The notes under the pieces were generated by a model. The model did not search any database and was not told where the DNA came from. It saw only the letters and a program-made list of their open reading frames with translations. Position numbers and translations under genes: made by a program. Shown one piece after another: positions 1 through 8,566 of a stretch of DNA of 64,000 nucleotides. Positions within the stretch are counted from its first letter, which is position 1. Every line of letters begins with the position of its first letter. Origin of the DNA: Paracoccus saliphilus (GTDB taxonomy: Bacteria; Pseudomonadota; Alphaproteobacteria; Rhodobacterales; Rhodobacteraceae). The stretch covers positions 18,397 through 82,396 of the forward strand of contig QKYL01000187.1 of NCBI GenBank assembly GCA_003255745.1, read 5' to 3'.

Positions 1-637
1 CGACCAGGGGAACGAACCGCACCTGCCGCAGTTCGTCATATTCGAACCCGGTTTCGGACCGGGTGACGCGGATCAGCGTCTGGACCGCGTCCGACTGCCC
101 GACCGGCACCACCATGATACCGCCGATCTTCAGCTGTGCCAACAGCGGCCCCGGCGGATCCTCGGCTGCGGCGGTCACAAGAATGCGGTCGAAAGGCGCC
201 TGGTCGGGCAGTCCGCGCGACCCGTCGGCGACCTGGGCAGTGATGTTGTGCAGCCCCAGCTGGCGAAAGATCGCCTCGGCCTCCTGCACCAGACGGCGGT
301 GGCGGTCGACGGTATAAACGCGGCGGCACAACCCCGACAGGACCGAGGCCTGATAGCCCGATCCCGTGCCCACCTCCAGCACCGTGTCGCGCGGCCCCAC
401 CTCCAGCGCCTGGGTCATCAGCCCGACGACGGACGGCTGGCTGATCGTCTGCCCGCAGGGAATCGGCAGCGGCGTGTCGTCATAGGCGCGATCCGCAAAC
501 TGCCCGCGCACAAAGATGCCCCGGTCGATACGCTCCATGGCCTCCAGCACGCGCGGATCGGTCACGCCGCGCGAGCGCAGCTGGAACAGAAAGCGCATTT
601 TGCGCTCGGCGGGGCTGTCCTCGCCAGGTTCGCTCAT
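1..637 (-). CDS. pcm: protein-L-isoaspartate O-methyltransferase, 3' end outside window
   Basis: This SAM-dependent cytoplasmic enzyme methylates L-isoaspartyl residues in aged proteins so that they can be repaired. The reading frame is open from the start codon at 637 to the window edge, so the C-terminus is missing. Visible motifs are the Pcm N-terminal region with [15 protein letters not shown] near residue 64 and the SAM-binding glycine motif [15 protein letters not shown] near residue 85. The start codon overlaps the surE stop as ATGA, so the pair is translationally coupled; surE-pcm is a classic stress-survival pairing. The assignment is secure; only the last part cannot be checked. Confidence 0.93.
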   Translation of the reverse strand, partial: MSEPGEDSPAERKMRFLFQLRSRGVTDPRVLEAMERIDRGIFVRGQFADRAYDDTPLPIPCGQTISQPSVVGLMTQALEVGPRDTVLEVGTGSGYQASVLSGLCRRVYTVDRHRRLVQEAEAIFRQLGLHNITAQVADGSRGLPDQAPFDRILVTAAAEDPPGPLLAQLKIGGIMVVPVGQSDAVQTLIRVTRSETGFEYDELRQVRFVPLV

Positions 638-1455
638 TCGGCGGCCCGTGGCTGGGGCAGGGCACCGTCCCCCAAGGCCTGCGCCAGGTCCCGCAGCGAG
701 GCATGGCAGGTCAGGTCGGCGCGCATGGGGGTGACGGCCACATGCCCCTCCATCGTCACGGCCACGTCGGTGCCGGGCCGCGCGGGCGCCTGCTGCGATC
801 CGCCCACCACCCACATGAAGCGCCGCCCGTTCGGCGCGGTATAGGGCATTACACCGAAATGCGATCCCTGCCGCTGGCCCTGCGGGGCCACGCGCAGGCC
901 CTGGACCTGGGCGGCGGGCAGGGGCGGAAAGTTCACGTTGTAGAACAGCCGGAAATCCGCGTCCGAGGTCCAGTCGCCATGATCCAGCAGCCGCCGGATG
1001 ACGGCCACGCCATGCTGGCGGGCGGCCTCGAAAGGATCGGCCAGGTCGGCGGTCATCGGGCCCAGGTATTGCGACAGCGCGATCGCGGGCAGGCCCTGAA
1101 GCGCGGCTTCCATCGCCCCCCCGATCGTGCCGGAATACATCGCGTTCTCGCCTGCGTTGTTGCCGCGGTTGATGCCCGACAGGACCAGGTCGGGCAGCGC
1201 ATCGACCATCAGGTCGTGCACGGCGGCCAGCACACAGTCGGCGGGACTGCCCTCGGCGGCATAACGGCGTTCATCCAGGCGGGCGACCATGGTGGGGTGG
1301 GAATAGCTGATGCAGTGCCCCACGCCCGACTGCTCGAATGCGGGGGCGACAGTCCAGACCTCGCCCCCCGGCCCGGCCAGCTCGGTTGCGATCTGGTGCA
1401 GGACCTCCAGCCCCGGAGCGTTGATGCCGTCGTCATTGGTGATGAGAATGCGCAT
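634..1455 (-). CDS. surE: 5'/3'-nucleotidase SurE
   Basis: SurE is a metal-dependent phosphatase that acts on nucleoside 5'- and 3'-monophosphates and helps in stationary-phase survival. The 273-residue protein opens with [10 protein letters not shown], whose Asp8-Asp9 pair binds the divalent metal. It also has [10 protein letters not shown] near residue 41 and [18 protein letters not shown] near residue 93, all SurE hallmarks. Length is normal for the family. It is the first gene of a surE-pcm operon with a 4-nt overlap. Confidence 0.96.
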   Translation of the reverse strand: MRILITNDDGINAPGLEVLHQIATELAGPGGEVWTVAPAFEQSGVGHCISYSHPTMVARLDERRYAAEGSPADCVLAAVHDLMVDALPDLVLSGINRGNNAGENAMYSGTIGGAMEAALQGLPAIALSQYLGPMTADLADPFEAARQHGVAVIRRLLDHGDWTSDADFRLFYNVNFPPLPAAQVQGLRVAPQGQRQGSHFGVMPYTAPNGRRFMWVVGGSQQAPARPGTDVAVTMEGHVAVTPMRADLTCHASLRDLAQALGDGALPQPRAAE

Positions 1456-1490
1456 CCTGCCCCCTGTCCGCCGCCGCTGCCCCGGCGCCT

Positions 1491-1508
1491 CCGGCAGCTT
1501 GCTGCCGG
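1491..1508. other. GC-rich hairpin in the surE / TauE divergent gap
   Basis: CCGGCAGC and GCTGCCGG form a perfect 8-bp stem around a two-base loop, with further near-complementary bases outside (CGCC / GGCG). It lies between surE (minus, starts 1455) and the TauE gene (plus, starts 1654). There is no T-tract, so a role as terminator is not supported. It may be a short extragenic palindrome. Confidence 0.45.
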
Positions 1509-1653
1509 GGGCGCGGATGTGTCCCGACCTGCTTAGCGGCCGCCTGCCTGCGCTTCAACCCGTTCGTTCATGCGCCGGGGCATCCGTGGCAAAGCGGTTT
1601 GACGTGGCTGGCAGGGCGATGCATCCTGATCCTGCACAACAGGCCGAGACCCG

Positions 1654-2568
1654 ATGCAGATCTTTCTTCCCATCGCCGAAGTGTCGGTCAACGCCTTCAC
1701 GCTGATCGGGCTTGGCGGGCTGGTGGGGGTGATGAGCGGCCTTTTCGGCGTCGGCGGCGGCTTCCTGATCACGCCGCTCTTGTTCTTCATCGGCATTCCC
1801 CCCGCCATCGCCGTGGCCACCGGCGCCAACCAGGTCGTCGCGTCCTCGGTGTCGGGCGTGCTGGCGCACATGCGGCGCAAGACGGTCGATTTCCGGATGG
1901 GGGGTGTGCTGCTGGCGGGCGGCCTCGTCGGCTCGGCCCTGGGGGTGCTGGTCTTCAACCTTCTGCAGCGCGTGGGCCAGGTCGAGCTGGTCGTGCAGCT
2001 GTGCTATGTCGTCTTTCTGGGGCTGATCGGCGCCATGATGCTGCAGGAAAGCATCCGCGCCCTGCGCCGCGCCCGCCACGCGACGGGCCGGCGGCGCCTG
2101 CATCAGCACAACTGGGTCCACCGCCTGCCCCTGAAGATGAAGTTCCGCGCCTCGGGCCTGTATATCAGCGTCATTCCCCCGGCTCTGGTGGGCGTCGCGG
2201 TGGGGGTGCTGGCGGCCATCATGGGCGTGGGTGGCGGCTTCATCATGGTGCCGGCGATGATCTATCTGCTGGGAATGCCCACAAAGGTCGTGGTGGGAAC
2301 TTCGCTGTTCCAGATCACCTTCGTGACCGCCTTCACTACGCTGATGCATGCGGTCAACTACAACACGGTGGACGTGATGCTGGCGGTGCTGCTGATCGTT
2401 GGCGGCGTCGTGGGCGCGCAGATCGGCACCACGCTGGGGGCGCGGCTGCGGGCCGAACAGCTGCGCATCCTGCTGGCGCTGCTGGTGCTGGCGGTCTGCT
2501 TCAAGCTGGCGCTGGACCTGTTCCTGACGCCCGACGATCTTTTCTCGATCAGCACGAGGGTGCGCTGA
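1654..2568 (+). CDS. sulfite exporter TauE/SafE family membrane protein
   Basis: This is a polytopic inner-membrane protein of 304 residues of the TauE/SafE (DUF81) family, whose members are proposed to export sulfite, sulfoacetate or related anions. Two repeats of the family glycine signature are visible: GGLVGVMSGLFGVGGGFLIT near residue 22 and GVAVGVLAAIMGVGGGFIMV near residue 186. Each is followed by hydrophobic helices, separated by a basic cytoplasmic loop near residues 130-165. The next gene starts within its stop codon (TGATG), so the two are coupled. The exact substrate is not known. Confidence 0.9.
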   Translation: MQIFLPIAEVSVNAFTLIGLGGLVGVMSGLFGVGGGFLITPLLFFIGIPPAIAVATGANQVVASSVSGVLAHMRRKTVDFRMGGVLLAGGLVGSALGVLVFNLLQRVGQVELVVQLCYVVFLGLIGAMMLQESIRALRRARHATGRRRLHQHNWVHRLPLKMKFRASGLYISVIPPALVGVAVGVLAAIMGVGGGFIMVPAMIYLLGMPTKVVVGTSLFQITFVTAFTTLMHAVNYNTVDVMLAVLLIVGGVVGAQIGTTLGARLRAEQLRILLALLVLAVCFKLALDLFLTPDDLFSISTRVR

Positions 2569-3464
2569 TGCGGGCCTTGGCGCTGATTCTGGCGCTTGGC
2601 CTGCCCGGCGTCGCGGGGGCGCAGGACAGTGGCTCGACCATGCCCGCCGATCCCCAGGGCGGGCTGCTGCCCCCGGTGGCCGCGCCGGGCCAATGGCCGC
2701 TGTTCCCCGATCCCGGCCTGCCGCGCAGCGGCCAGGCGCCCGACCCTGTGGAGGCACCCGAGCAGGTGGTGGCCGGCCTTTCCGACAGTTCGGTGGCCAT
2801 CACCACCAGCTTTGACGGCTCGGACATCCTGATCTATGGCGCGGTCCGGCGCGAGACGCCGATCCCGGAAGGCTCCCTTGACGTGATCGTGACGATCGAG
2901 GCACCCAGCCAGCCGCTGACCGTTTGGCAGAAAAGCCGCCGCGCCGGGATCTGGGTCAATACCGACCGGGTCGAGATCGGCGCCGCGCCCAGCTTTTACG
3001 CGGTGGCCACCACCGGGCCGTTGGACCAGATCCTGTCGCCCGACTGGGACAACCGCTACCGCATCTCGCTGCCTTTGGTGATGCGCGGCTTCGAGGGCGC
3101 CCCCGAGGTCGAGGACAGTGTCCCCTTCACCGAGGCGCTGATCCGTCTGCGCCAACAGAACGGCCATTACCGCCTGGACGAGGGGGCGGTCACCCTGGTC
3201 GAGGACACGCTGTTCCGCACCGACATCCGCTTGCCCGCCAACCTGCTGGAGGGCGACTATCGCGCCCGCATCTTCCTGCTGCGCGAAGGTCAGGTGATCG
3301 ACGCCTACAGTGCCGCCATCGAGGTGCGAAAGGTCGGGCTGGAACGCTGGCTGTACGTCCTCGCCTTCGAGCAGCCCCTGCTTTATGGGCTGATGTCGCT
3401 GGCGGTGGCGGTCGTCGCGGGATGGGGCGCCTCGGCCGCCTTCCGCAAGATGCGCCGCGCTTGA
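2568..3464 (+). CDS. TIGR02186-type membrane-anchored periplasmic protein
   Basis: The 298-residue protein has an N-terminal signal peptide (hydrophobic residues 2-17, cleavage near AGA-QD), a long extracytoplasmic beta-rich region, and one C-terminal transmembrane helix near residues 265-288 ending in a basic cytoplasmic tail. Proteins of this type sit directly after TauE exporters in many Rhodobacterales, and I assign TIGR02186 on that basis and on the phrase TSFDGSDILIYGAVRR. The ATG overlaps the exporter stop codon. A role as accessory subunit of the exporter is inferred from coupling; the biochemical function is unknown. Confidence 0.8.
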   Translation: MRALALILALGLPGVAGAQDSGSTMPADPQGGLLPPVAAPGQWPLFPDPGLPRSGQAPDPVEAPEQVVAGLSDSSVAITTSFDGSDILIYGAVRRETPIPEGSLDVIVTIEAPSQPLTVWQKSRRAGIWVNTDRVEIGAAPSFYAVATTGPLDQILSPDWDNRYRISLPLVMRGFEGAPEVEDSVPFTEALIRLRQQNGHYRLDEGAVTLVEDTLFRTDIRLPANLLEGDYRARIFLLREGQVIDAYSAAIEVRKVGLERWLYVLAFEQPLLYGLMSLAVAVVAGWGASAAFRKMRRA

Positions 3465-3471
3465 TGCATAA

Positions 3472-3497
3472 AGGCCCCGCGACGGATCGCAGGGCCT
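3472..3497. terminator. hairpin between convergent genes
   Basis: AGGCCC and GGGCCT enclose GCGA-cgga-TCGC with one C/A mismatch, giving a stem of about 10 bp. It lies 8 nt after the TIGR02186 gene stop and before the 3' end of the oppositely oriented malyl-CoA lyase gene. A T-tract is weak or absent, so terminator activity is an inference from position. Confidence 0.5.
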
Positions 3498-3553
3498 CTC
3501 CTCCCCTTGGTGCGGGCCGTTCCCCTCCACTGGTCCGGCCTGCGGGGTGTTCT

Positions 3554-4510
3554 TCAGGCGCCGATCAACTCGGACTGGCGCACGATCACCTCGGCCTGCT
3601 TGATCGAGGCGATGTCCACCAGCCGCCCCTTGTAGACCGTGGCACCGGCGCCCTCGGCCTTGGCCTTCTCCATCGCGGCCAGAATCTCGCGCGCCTCGGT
3701 GACGGCGGCCTCGTTGGGCGAAAAGACCTCGTTGGCCAAGGCGATCTGGCTGGGATGGATCGCCCATTTGCCGACCATGCCCAAGGTCGCAGACCGGCGC
3801 GCCTGCGCCACAAAACCGTCGCTGTCGCTGAAATCCCCAAAAGGCCCGTCCACCGGCAGCAGCCCATGCGTGCGGCAGGCCGCGACGATGGCCGTCTGCG
3901 CCCAATGCCAGGGATCGGGCCAGTACTTCTGGCCCTCGCGGATCATGTAGTAATTCTCCTGCGTCCCTCCGATGCCGGTCGTGGCCATGCCCATCGAGGC
4001 CGCGAAATCCGCGGCCCCCAGGCTGATCGCCTGCATCCGCGGCGAAGATGCGGCGATCTCCTCGACATGGCAGATGCCCGCGGCGCTTTCGATGATCACC
4101 TCGAAGTTGATGGGCCTGGACCGGCCCTTGGCACGTTCGATGGCGGTGACCAGCGCATCCACCGCATAGATGTCGGCGGCGCAACCGGCCTTGGGGATCA
4201 TGATCTGGTCCAGCCGGTCACCCGCCTGTTCCAGCAGGTCCACCACGTCGCGGTACCAATAGGGCGTGTCCAGCCCGTTGATGCGCACCGACAGCGTCTT
4301 GGTGCCCCAGTCGATGTCGCCGATGGCTTGGATGATGTTGGCCCGCGCCCGTGCCTTGTCATCGGGGGCGACCGAATCCTCCAGGTCCAGGTTGATCACG
4401 TCGGCGGCCGATTTCGCCATCTTCTCGAACAGCGCCTCGCGCGAGCCGGGGCCGAACAGCTGGCAGCGGTTCAGGCGGGCAGGGGGCAGGGGTTGGCTGC
4501 GGAAGCTCAT
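3554..4510 (-). CDS. mcl1: L-malyl-CoA / beta-methylmalyl-CoA lyase
   Basis: This lyase of the HpcH/HpaI-citrate lyase beta family reversibly cleaves malyl-CoA to glyoxylate and acetyl-CoA, and beta-methylmalyl-CoA to glyoxylate and propionyl-CoA, in the ethylmalonyl-CoA pathway. It has LDLEDSVAPDDKARAR near residue 44, INFEVIIESAAG with the metal-binding Glu near residue 140, and KWAIHPSQI near residue 245. The start at 4510 gives 318 residues, the length I recall for Mcl1 of Rhodobacter, and an AGGAC ribosome site precedes it. The frame is open 22 codons further upstream, but that reads through a palindrome. Specificity for malyl- versus methylmalyl-CoA is assumed from the family. Confidence 0.88.
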   Translation of the reverse strand: MSFRSQPLPPARLNRCQLFGPGSREALFEKMAKSAADVINLDLEDSVAPDDKARARANIIQAIGDIDWGTKTLSVRINGLDTPYWYRDVVDLLEQAGDRLDQIMIPKAGCAADIYAVDALVTAIERAKGRSRPINFEVIIESAAGICHVEEIAASSPRMQAISLGAADFAASMGMATTGIGGTQENYYMIREGQKYWPDPWHWAQTAIVAACRTHGLLPVDGPFGDFSDSDGFVAQARRSATLGMVGKWAIHPSQIALANEVFSPNEAAVTEAREILAAMEKAKAEGAGATVYKGRLVDIASIKQAEVIVRQSELIGA

Positions 4511-4530
4511 GCTCGGGTCCTGTTCGTAAA

Positions 4531-4553
4531 TATTACGGGTTGATCCGGTAATA
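4531..4553. promoter_or_regulatory. candidate operator upstream of mcl1
   Basis: TATTACGGG and CCGGTAATA form a 23-bp near-perfect inverted repeat (8 of 9 arm positions match) centred on TTGAT. It lies 20 nt upstream of the mcl1 start in the divergent gap with the transaminase gene. Position and symmetry suggest a dimeric repressor or activator site. The cognate regulator is not identified. Confidence 0.5.
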
Positions 4554-4672
4554 AAGTTGCGCTGCGGGCGCATCAAGCCCTAATTCCGCACTGCGGCATC
4601 AGGCGGGGTTCTTGACGCGTCACCGGGTTTGGGCGCAGGACCGGGACCACACGCGACGGCACGGAGGACCCC

Positions 4673-5533
4673 ATGACGCGGACGGTTTATGTGAATGGCG
4701 ATTACGTTCCCGAGGATCAGGCCAGCGTGTCGGTCTTTGATCGCGGCTTCCTGATGGCCGACGGCGTCTACGAGGTGGTCAGCGTCCTGGGCGGCAAGCT
4801 GATCGACTTCGACGGGCACATGGTGCGTCTGAAGCGTTCGCTGTCGGAACTGGCCATCGACAACCCGCTGTCAGACGAGGATTACCTGGCCGCCCATCGC
4901 GACCTGGTGGCGCGGAACGACATCACCGACGGGTTGGTCTATCTGCAGGTCACGCGCGGCAATCCGGGCGACCGCGACTTTGCCTATCCGCCCGCAGGCA
5001 CCCGGCCCACGGTGGTGATGTTCACGCAATCGAAACCCGGCCTGGCCGATGCGCCCGCCGCCAAGACCGGCTGGACGGTCGTCAGCGTCGAGGACCTGCG
5101 CTGGGGGCGGCGCGACATCAAGACGGTGCAACTGCTTTATCCCTCGATGGCCAAGATGGAGGCCAAGGCGCGCGGCGCCGACGACGCCTGGATGGTCGAG
5201 GACGGGCGCGTCACCGAAGGCACCTCCAACAACGCCTATATCGTCAAGGGCAACCGCATCATCACGCGCGAACTCAGCCATGACATCCTGCACGGCATCA
5301 CCCGCGCCGCCGTCCTGCGCTTTGCCCGCGAGGCGCAGATGCAGGTCGAGGAACGCAGCTTCACCATCGCCGAGGCACAGGAGGCCGACGAGGCGTTCAT
5401 CACCTCCGCTTCGGCCTTTGTCATGCCGGTCGTGTCGATCGACGGCGCCCAGGTCGGATCGGGCGCGGTGGGTCCGGTCGCCAGGCGTTTGCGCGAAATC
5501 TATCTGGAGGAAAGCCTCAAGACGGCGGTCTGA
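4673..5533 (+). CDS. dat: D-amino-acid transaminase (PLP class IV)
   Basis: This cytoplasmic PLP enzyme is predicted to move the amino group between D-alanine or D-glutamate and 2-oxo acids. The 286-residue length fits class IV aminotransferases. VFDRGFLMADGVYEVV (residues 21-36) is the N-terminal signature, Lys150 in DIKTVQLLYP is the predicted Schiff-base lysine, and VTEGTSNNAYIV near residue 180 is the cofactor phosphate site. An AGGAGG-like site precedes the ATG. Branched-chain or 4-amino-4-deoxychorismate activity cannot be excluded from sequence alone, but the substitution pattern is closer to D-amino-acid enzymes. Confidence 0.85.
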   Translation: MTRTVYVNGDYVPEDQASVSVFDRGFLMADGVYEVVSVLGGKLIDFDGHMVRLKRSLSELAIDNPLSDEDYLAAHRDLVARNDITDGLVYLQVTRGNPGDRDFAYPPAGTRPTVVMFTQSKPGLADAPAAKTGWTVVSVEDLRWGRRDIKTVQLLYPSMAKMEAKARGADDAWMVEDGRVTEGTSNNAYIVKGNRIITRELSHDILHGITRAAVLRFAREAQMQVEERSFTIAEAQEADEAFITSASAFVMPVVSIDGAQVGSGAVGPVARRLREIYLEESLKTAV

Positions 5534-5548
5534 TTGCGTCCCGCGACG

Positions 5549-5568
5549 GCGGGGGGCCGGCCCCCCGC
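5549..5568. repeat. 20-bp perfect GC palindrome
   Basis: The 20 bases around GGGGGGCCGGCCCCCC form a perfect palindrome 15 nt after the transaminase stop. It could form a terminator stem, but no T-tract follows. A related 16-bp palindrome lies at 5655-5670 in the same gap. Confidence 0.6.
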
Positions 5569-5610
5569 ACCCCCCGCTGTCGCAGCCGCCGGAAAGCGCG
5601 GCCCTGCCAT

Positions 5611-5633
5611 GTTCTCCGTTGGTCCAATACCCC
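5611..5633 (-). repeat. dispersed GGGTATT-GGAC-AACG-AGAA motif, copy 1
   Basis: Read on the minus strand this is GGGTATTGGACCAACGGAGAA preceded by C/G-runs. Two closer copies occur at 51629-51649 and 51808-51828. It is an intergenic motif; the function is unknown. Confidence 0.5.
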
Positions 5634-5654
5634 GGGGGGATCGCCGCCAGGCGA

Positions 5655-5670
5655 TGGGGGCCGGCCCCCA
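5655..5670. repeat. 16-bp perfect GC palindrome
   Basis: TGGGGGCCGGCCCCCA is a perfect palindrome 15 nt before the 3' end of the minus-strand amidohydrolase gene, next to an ATCGCC-gcca-GGCGAT hairpin. It shares the GGGGGCCGGCCCCC core with the palindrome at 5549-5568. With convergent flanking genes a bidirectional terminator is possible. Confidence 0.55.
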
Positions 5671-5684
5671 GCCACGCCGCCGCC

Positions 5685-6443
5685 TCAAAGCCCGCTTTCA
5701 GCCAGCACCCGCGTGATGACCCCCGCCAAACGGTCAGCCCAAAGCTGCTGCCCCTCGGACGTGGCGATCAGGTCGTTCCTGACCTCGATCAGCATGTTCG
5801 GCCGCCCATGCGCCAGTGCGTGCCGGTCGATGCTGTCGCCCTGCAGATGCCCGTCATAGGGCTGGTTCTCTCCGGTGATCCAGCCTTCGTCGCGGCAGGC
5901 CGCGACCATCGCCGGGCCCAGCCGCGCATCGGCATGTGAATAGAGGATGCCGACCTGCCAGGGTCGCGGCGGGCGGCCGCGCAGCTGCCGGGTAAAGCTG
6001 TGGATGGCGCAGATGCATCGCGCTGTATGGCGCGCGGCCAGCCGCTCCAGCGCGGCGTGGTATGGGCGGTGCAGCCGGTCCAGCCGCCGCGCCCGTTCCC
6101 CGGCATCGGCCAGCTTGTTGGCGGGGATCACGGTGCCGTCGTAGAGCCGCATCAGCAGCGTGGGGTCGTCCTCGCCCCGGTTCGGGTCGATCACCAGACG
6201 CGAGAAGTCGCTGAAGATCGCCGGCGCCTCCAGCAGCCGGGCCAGGCGCGAGGCCAGCCCCGCGGCCCCCACGTCAAAGGCGATGTGGCGGGCCATGTCG
6301 GCCTCGGCGATGCCCAGCCGGCCCCCGCCCACCCAGTCCGGCACGCGGTTCGTGGCATGGTCGCAGGTGATCAGCCAACGCGAGGAACGATCCTCGCCCT
6401 CGGTCCAGAAGGGGCGGTCGGTCATGATGCTGTCATCGGTCAT
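5685..6443 (-). CDS. N-formylglutamate amidohydrolase family protein
   Basis: The protein belongs to the N-formylglutamate deformylase / amidohydrolase family (PF05013), zinc enzymes that release formate from N-formyl-L-glutamate late in histidine degradation. Visible family motifs are LITCDHATNRVP near residue 23, FSRLVIDPNRG, the histidine of ICAIHSFTRQL, and IEVRNDLI near the C-terminus. I chose the ATG at 6443 (252 residues); another ATG at 6425 is equally possible because neither has a strong ribosome site. No other hut genes lie nearby, so the physiological substrate is uncertain. It is divergent from pyruvate kinase. Confidence 0.85.
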   Translation of the reverse strand: MTDDSIMTDRPFWTEGEDRSSRWLITCDHATNRVPDWVGGGRLGIAEADMARHIAFDVGAAGLASRLARLLEAPAIFSDFSRLVIDPNRGEDDPTLLMRLYDGTVIPANKLADAGERARRLDRLHRPYHAALERLAARHTARCICAIHSFTRQLRGRPPRPWQVGILYSHADARLGPAMVAACRDEGWITGENQPYDGHLQGDSIDRHALAHGRPNMLIEVRNDLIATSEGQQLWADRLAGVITRVLAESGL

Positions 6444-6534
6444 GGTCAGCGTGTCTACGACGGATGGCGGACAGACGCCAGTTGCCGCCACGTCGCGATT
6501 GCGGCATAGATAGCGCTAAACCTGAAAGGGCGGG

Positions 6535-7986
6535 ATGATGATGAGACGACACCGCAACGTGAAAATCGTGGCAACCCTTGGACCTGCGTCCTCCACCAAG
6601 GACGTGATCCGCGCCTTGTTCGACGCCGGGGCCGACGTGTTCCGCCTGAACATGAGCCATGGCAGCCACGACGACCACCGCGCGCGTTACGACACGATCC
6701 GCGAGATCGAGGCCGAGACCGGTCGTCCGATCGCCATCCTGGCCGACCTCCAGGGCCCCAAGCTGCGGGTGGGCCAATTCACCGCCGGCGCGCACGAGCT
6801 GGAAGAGGGCGACGCCTTCCGTTTCGACCTCTCGCCCGAACCCGGCGACAGCCACCGCGTCCAGCTGCCCCATCCCGAGATCTTCGCGGCCCTGATCGAG
6901 GGCAGCGACCTTCTGGTCAATGATGGCAAGATCCGCCTGCAGGTCCAGAAATGCGGCGCCGATTTTGCCGATTGCGTCGTCACCGTCGGCGGCACGATCA
7001 GCGACCGCAAGGGCGTCAATGTCCCCGACGTGGTGCTGCCGTTGGCGGCGCTGTCGGACAAGGACCGCGCCGACCTGGAATTTGCCTGCCAGCTGGGCGT
7101 GGACTGGCTGGCCCTGTCCTTCGTGCAGCGCGCTGAGGACGTCGAGGAGGCCAAGGCCCTGGCCCAGGGCCGCGCCGCGATCCTGTCCAAGATCGAGAAG
7201 CCCGCCGCCGTCCGCGCCTTCGACGAGATCCTCAAGGCCTCGGACGGGATCATGGTCGCCCGCGGCGACCTGGGCGTCGAACTGCCGGTCCATTCCGTGC
7301 CGCCGATCCAGAAGCGCCTGGTGCGCCTGTGCCGCAGTGCCGCCAAGCCGGTGATCGTGGCGACGCAGATGCTGGAATCCATGATCGACAGCCCGATGCC
7401 CACGCGGGCCGAGGTCAGCGACGTCGCCAACGCCATTTACGAAGGTGCCGACGCGGTCATGCTGTCGGCCGAAAGCGCGGCCGGCAACTATCCCATCGAC
7501 GCGGTGCGCACGATGGACAACGTCGCCCGCTCGGTCGAGGCGGACCCGAACTATCGCTCGATCATCGAGGCGGCACGCAAGGCCAGCCTGTCTTCGGTCC
7601 CCGACGCCATCGTGACCGCCGCGCGCGAGATCGCGGAGACCACGGATGTGGCGGCGATCTGTGCCTTCACCCAGTCGGGCACCACGGTCAGCCTGGTGGC
7701 ACGCGAACGGCCGCGCGTGCCGATCATCGCGCTCAGCCCGATCGAATCGGTCACCCGGCGCATGACGCTGACCTGGGGGACGCATTGCGTCATCGTGCCC
7801 CGCCTGTCGCGCTTCAAGGAAGCGGTGGTCAACGGCACCCGCGCGGCCCGTGATTACGGCTTTGCGGACGAATCGCGCAAGGTCGTGGTGATGGCCGGCG
7901 TACCCTTCAACGTGGCGGGCACCACCAACATCCTGCGCATCGCCCCCTGCGATGAGCGCTTGATCTTTGCGTCCGACCCGGAATAA
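6535..7986 (+). CDS. pyk: pyruvate kinase
   Basis: Pyruvate kinase converts phosphoenolpyruvate and ADP to pyruvate and ATP. Key motifs are NMSHGSHDDH (near residue 39), ILADLQGPKLRVG, ILSKIEKP with the catalytic lysine, MVARGDLGVELP, and ATQMLESMIDS. The C-terminal regulatory domain contains IVTAAREIAETTD and FTQSGTTVSLVARERP. Three consecutive ATG codons begin the gene (6535, 6538, 6541). The AAAGGG ribosome site at 6526-6531 is better spaced for the third, which gives 481 residues. A small membrane-protein gene follows 34 nt later. Confidence 0.97.
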   Translation: MMMRRHRNVKIVATLGPASSTKDVIRALFDAGADVFRLNMSHGSHDDHRARYDTIREIEAETGRPIAILADLQGPKLRVGQFTAGAHELEEGDAFRFDLSPEPGDSHRVQLPHPEIFAALIEGSDLLVNDGKIRLQVQKCGADFADCVVTVGGTISDRKGVNVPDVVLPLAALSDKDRADLEFACQLGVDWLALSFVQRAEDVEEAKALAQGRAAILSKIEKPAAVRAFDEILKASDGIMVARGDLGVELPVHSVPPIQKRLVRLCRSAAKPVIVATQMLESMIDSPMPTRAEVSDVANAIYEGADAVMLSAESAAGNYPIDAVRTMDNVARSVEADPNYRSIIEAARKASLSSVPDAIVTAAREIAETTDVAAICAFTQSGTTVSLVARERPRVPIIALSPIESVTRRMTLTWGTHCVIVPRLSRFKEAVVNGTRAARDYGFADESRKVVVMAGVPFNVAGTTNILRIAPCDERLIFASDPE

Positions 7987-8020
7987 CCGGGAGCAGGACG
8001 AACAAAAGGGGTTGGCAGTG

Positions 8021-8242
8021 ATGTCCGATTTTCTTCTGGTGCTGGGCGTTGCGCTTTGCATCCTCTCGGTGGTGCTGGCCGTGATCCAGTTGATGCAGAC
8101 GCGGGCACCGCGGGCGGCGGTGATCTGCCTGATTGCCGGCATCGTGGCATTGTTCGCAGGCGCAGCGCTGAACCCCGCGCCTTTCGCAGCCGGCGATATT
8201 CCGGCCGCGATTGGTCGGGTAACGGGGCAGCCAGGCGCCTGA
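8021..8242 (+). CDS. small two-helix membrane protein of unknown function
   Basis: The 73-residue protein has two predicted transmembrane helices: residues 3-24 (LLVLGVALCILSVVLAVIQL) and about 33-51 (VICLIAGIVALFAGAAL). They are joined by a short TRAPRAA loop, and a small-residue tail follows. An AAAAGGGG ribosome site precedes the start, and a GTG directly upstream of the ATG is an alternative. It lies 34 nt after pyk and may be cotranscribed. I do not recognise a named family. Confidence 0.7.
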   Translation: MSDFLLVLGVALCILSVVLAVIQLMQTRAPRAAVICLIAGIVALFAGAALNPAPFAAGDIPAAIGRVTGQPGA

Positions 8243-8350
8243 CCTATTGCCATCCGTTCTGCGCCCGCCTATAGGGCGCACTTCCGATCCGTGCGGCCGG
8301 CCCATGTGGCATTGCCGAGTCGCGCGTTCACTCTGATGAAGGAGACGAAA

Positions 8351-8551
8351 ATGCCGAAGATGAAGACCAAATCCGCTGCCAAGAAGCGGTTCTCGTTCAC
8401 GGCCTCGGGCAAGGTGAAATCCGGCCAGGCCGGCAAGCGCCACGGCATGATCAAGCGCACGACGAAATTCATTCGCGACGCGCGCGGCACCACCGTCCTT
8501 TCGGACGCGGATGCCAAGATCGTCAAGAAATACATGCCCTATAACCGCTGA
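8351..8551 (+). CDS. rpmI: 50S ribosomal protein L35
   Basis: L35 is a small basic protein of the large ribosomal subunit. The 66-residue product starts [20 protein letters not shown], has [11 protein letters not shown] in the middle, and ends KKYMPYNR, as in other L35 proteins. The ATG at 8351 follows a GAAGGAG ribosome site. rplT begins 15 nt downstream, the standard rpmI-rplT pair. infC, often upstream in other bacteria, is absent here. Confidence 0.97.
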   Translation: MPKMKTKSAAKKRFSFTASGKVKSGQAGKRHGMIKRTTKFIRDARGTTVLSDADAKIVKKYMPYNR

Positions 8552-8566
8552 TCCGAGGACTGAACA

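Noticed and set aside
1555..2757. Long minus-strand open frame rich in His, Arg and Gln opposite the TauE gene.
   Set aside because: It is the antisense shadow of a GC3-biased gene, with low-complexity composition and no family motif.
6433..8253. Minus-strand frame of 606 codons opposite pyruvate kinase.
   Set aside because: Composition dominated by Arg, Gly, His and Asp as expected for an antisense shadow; pyruvate kinase on the plus strand is unmistakable.
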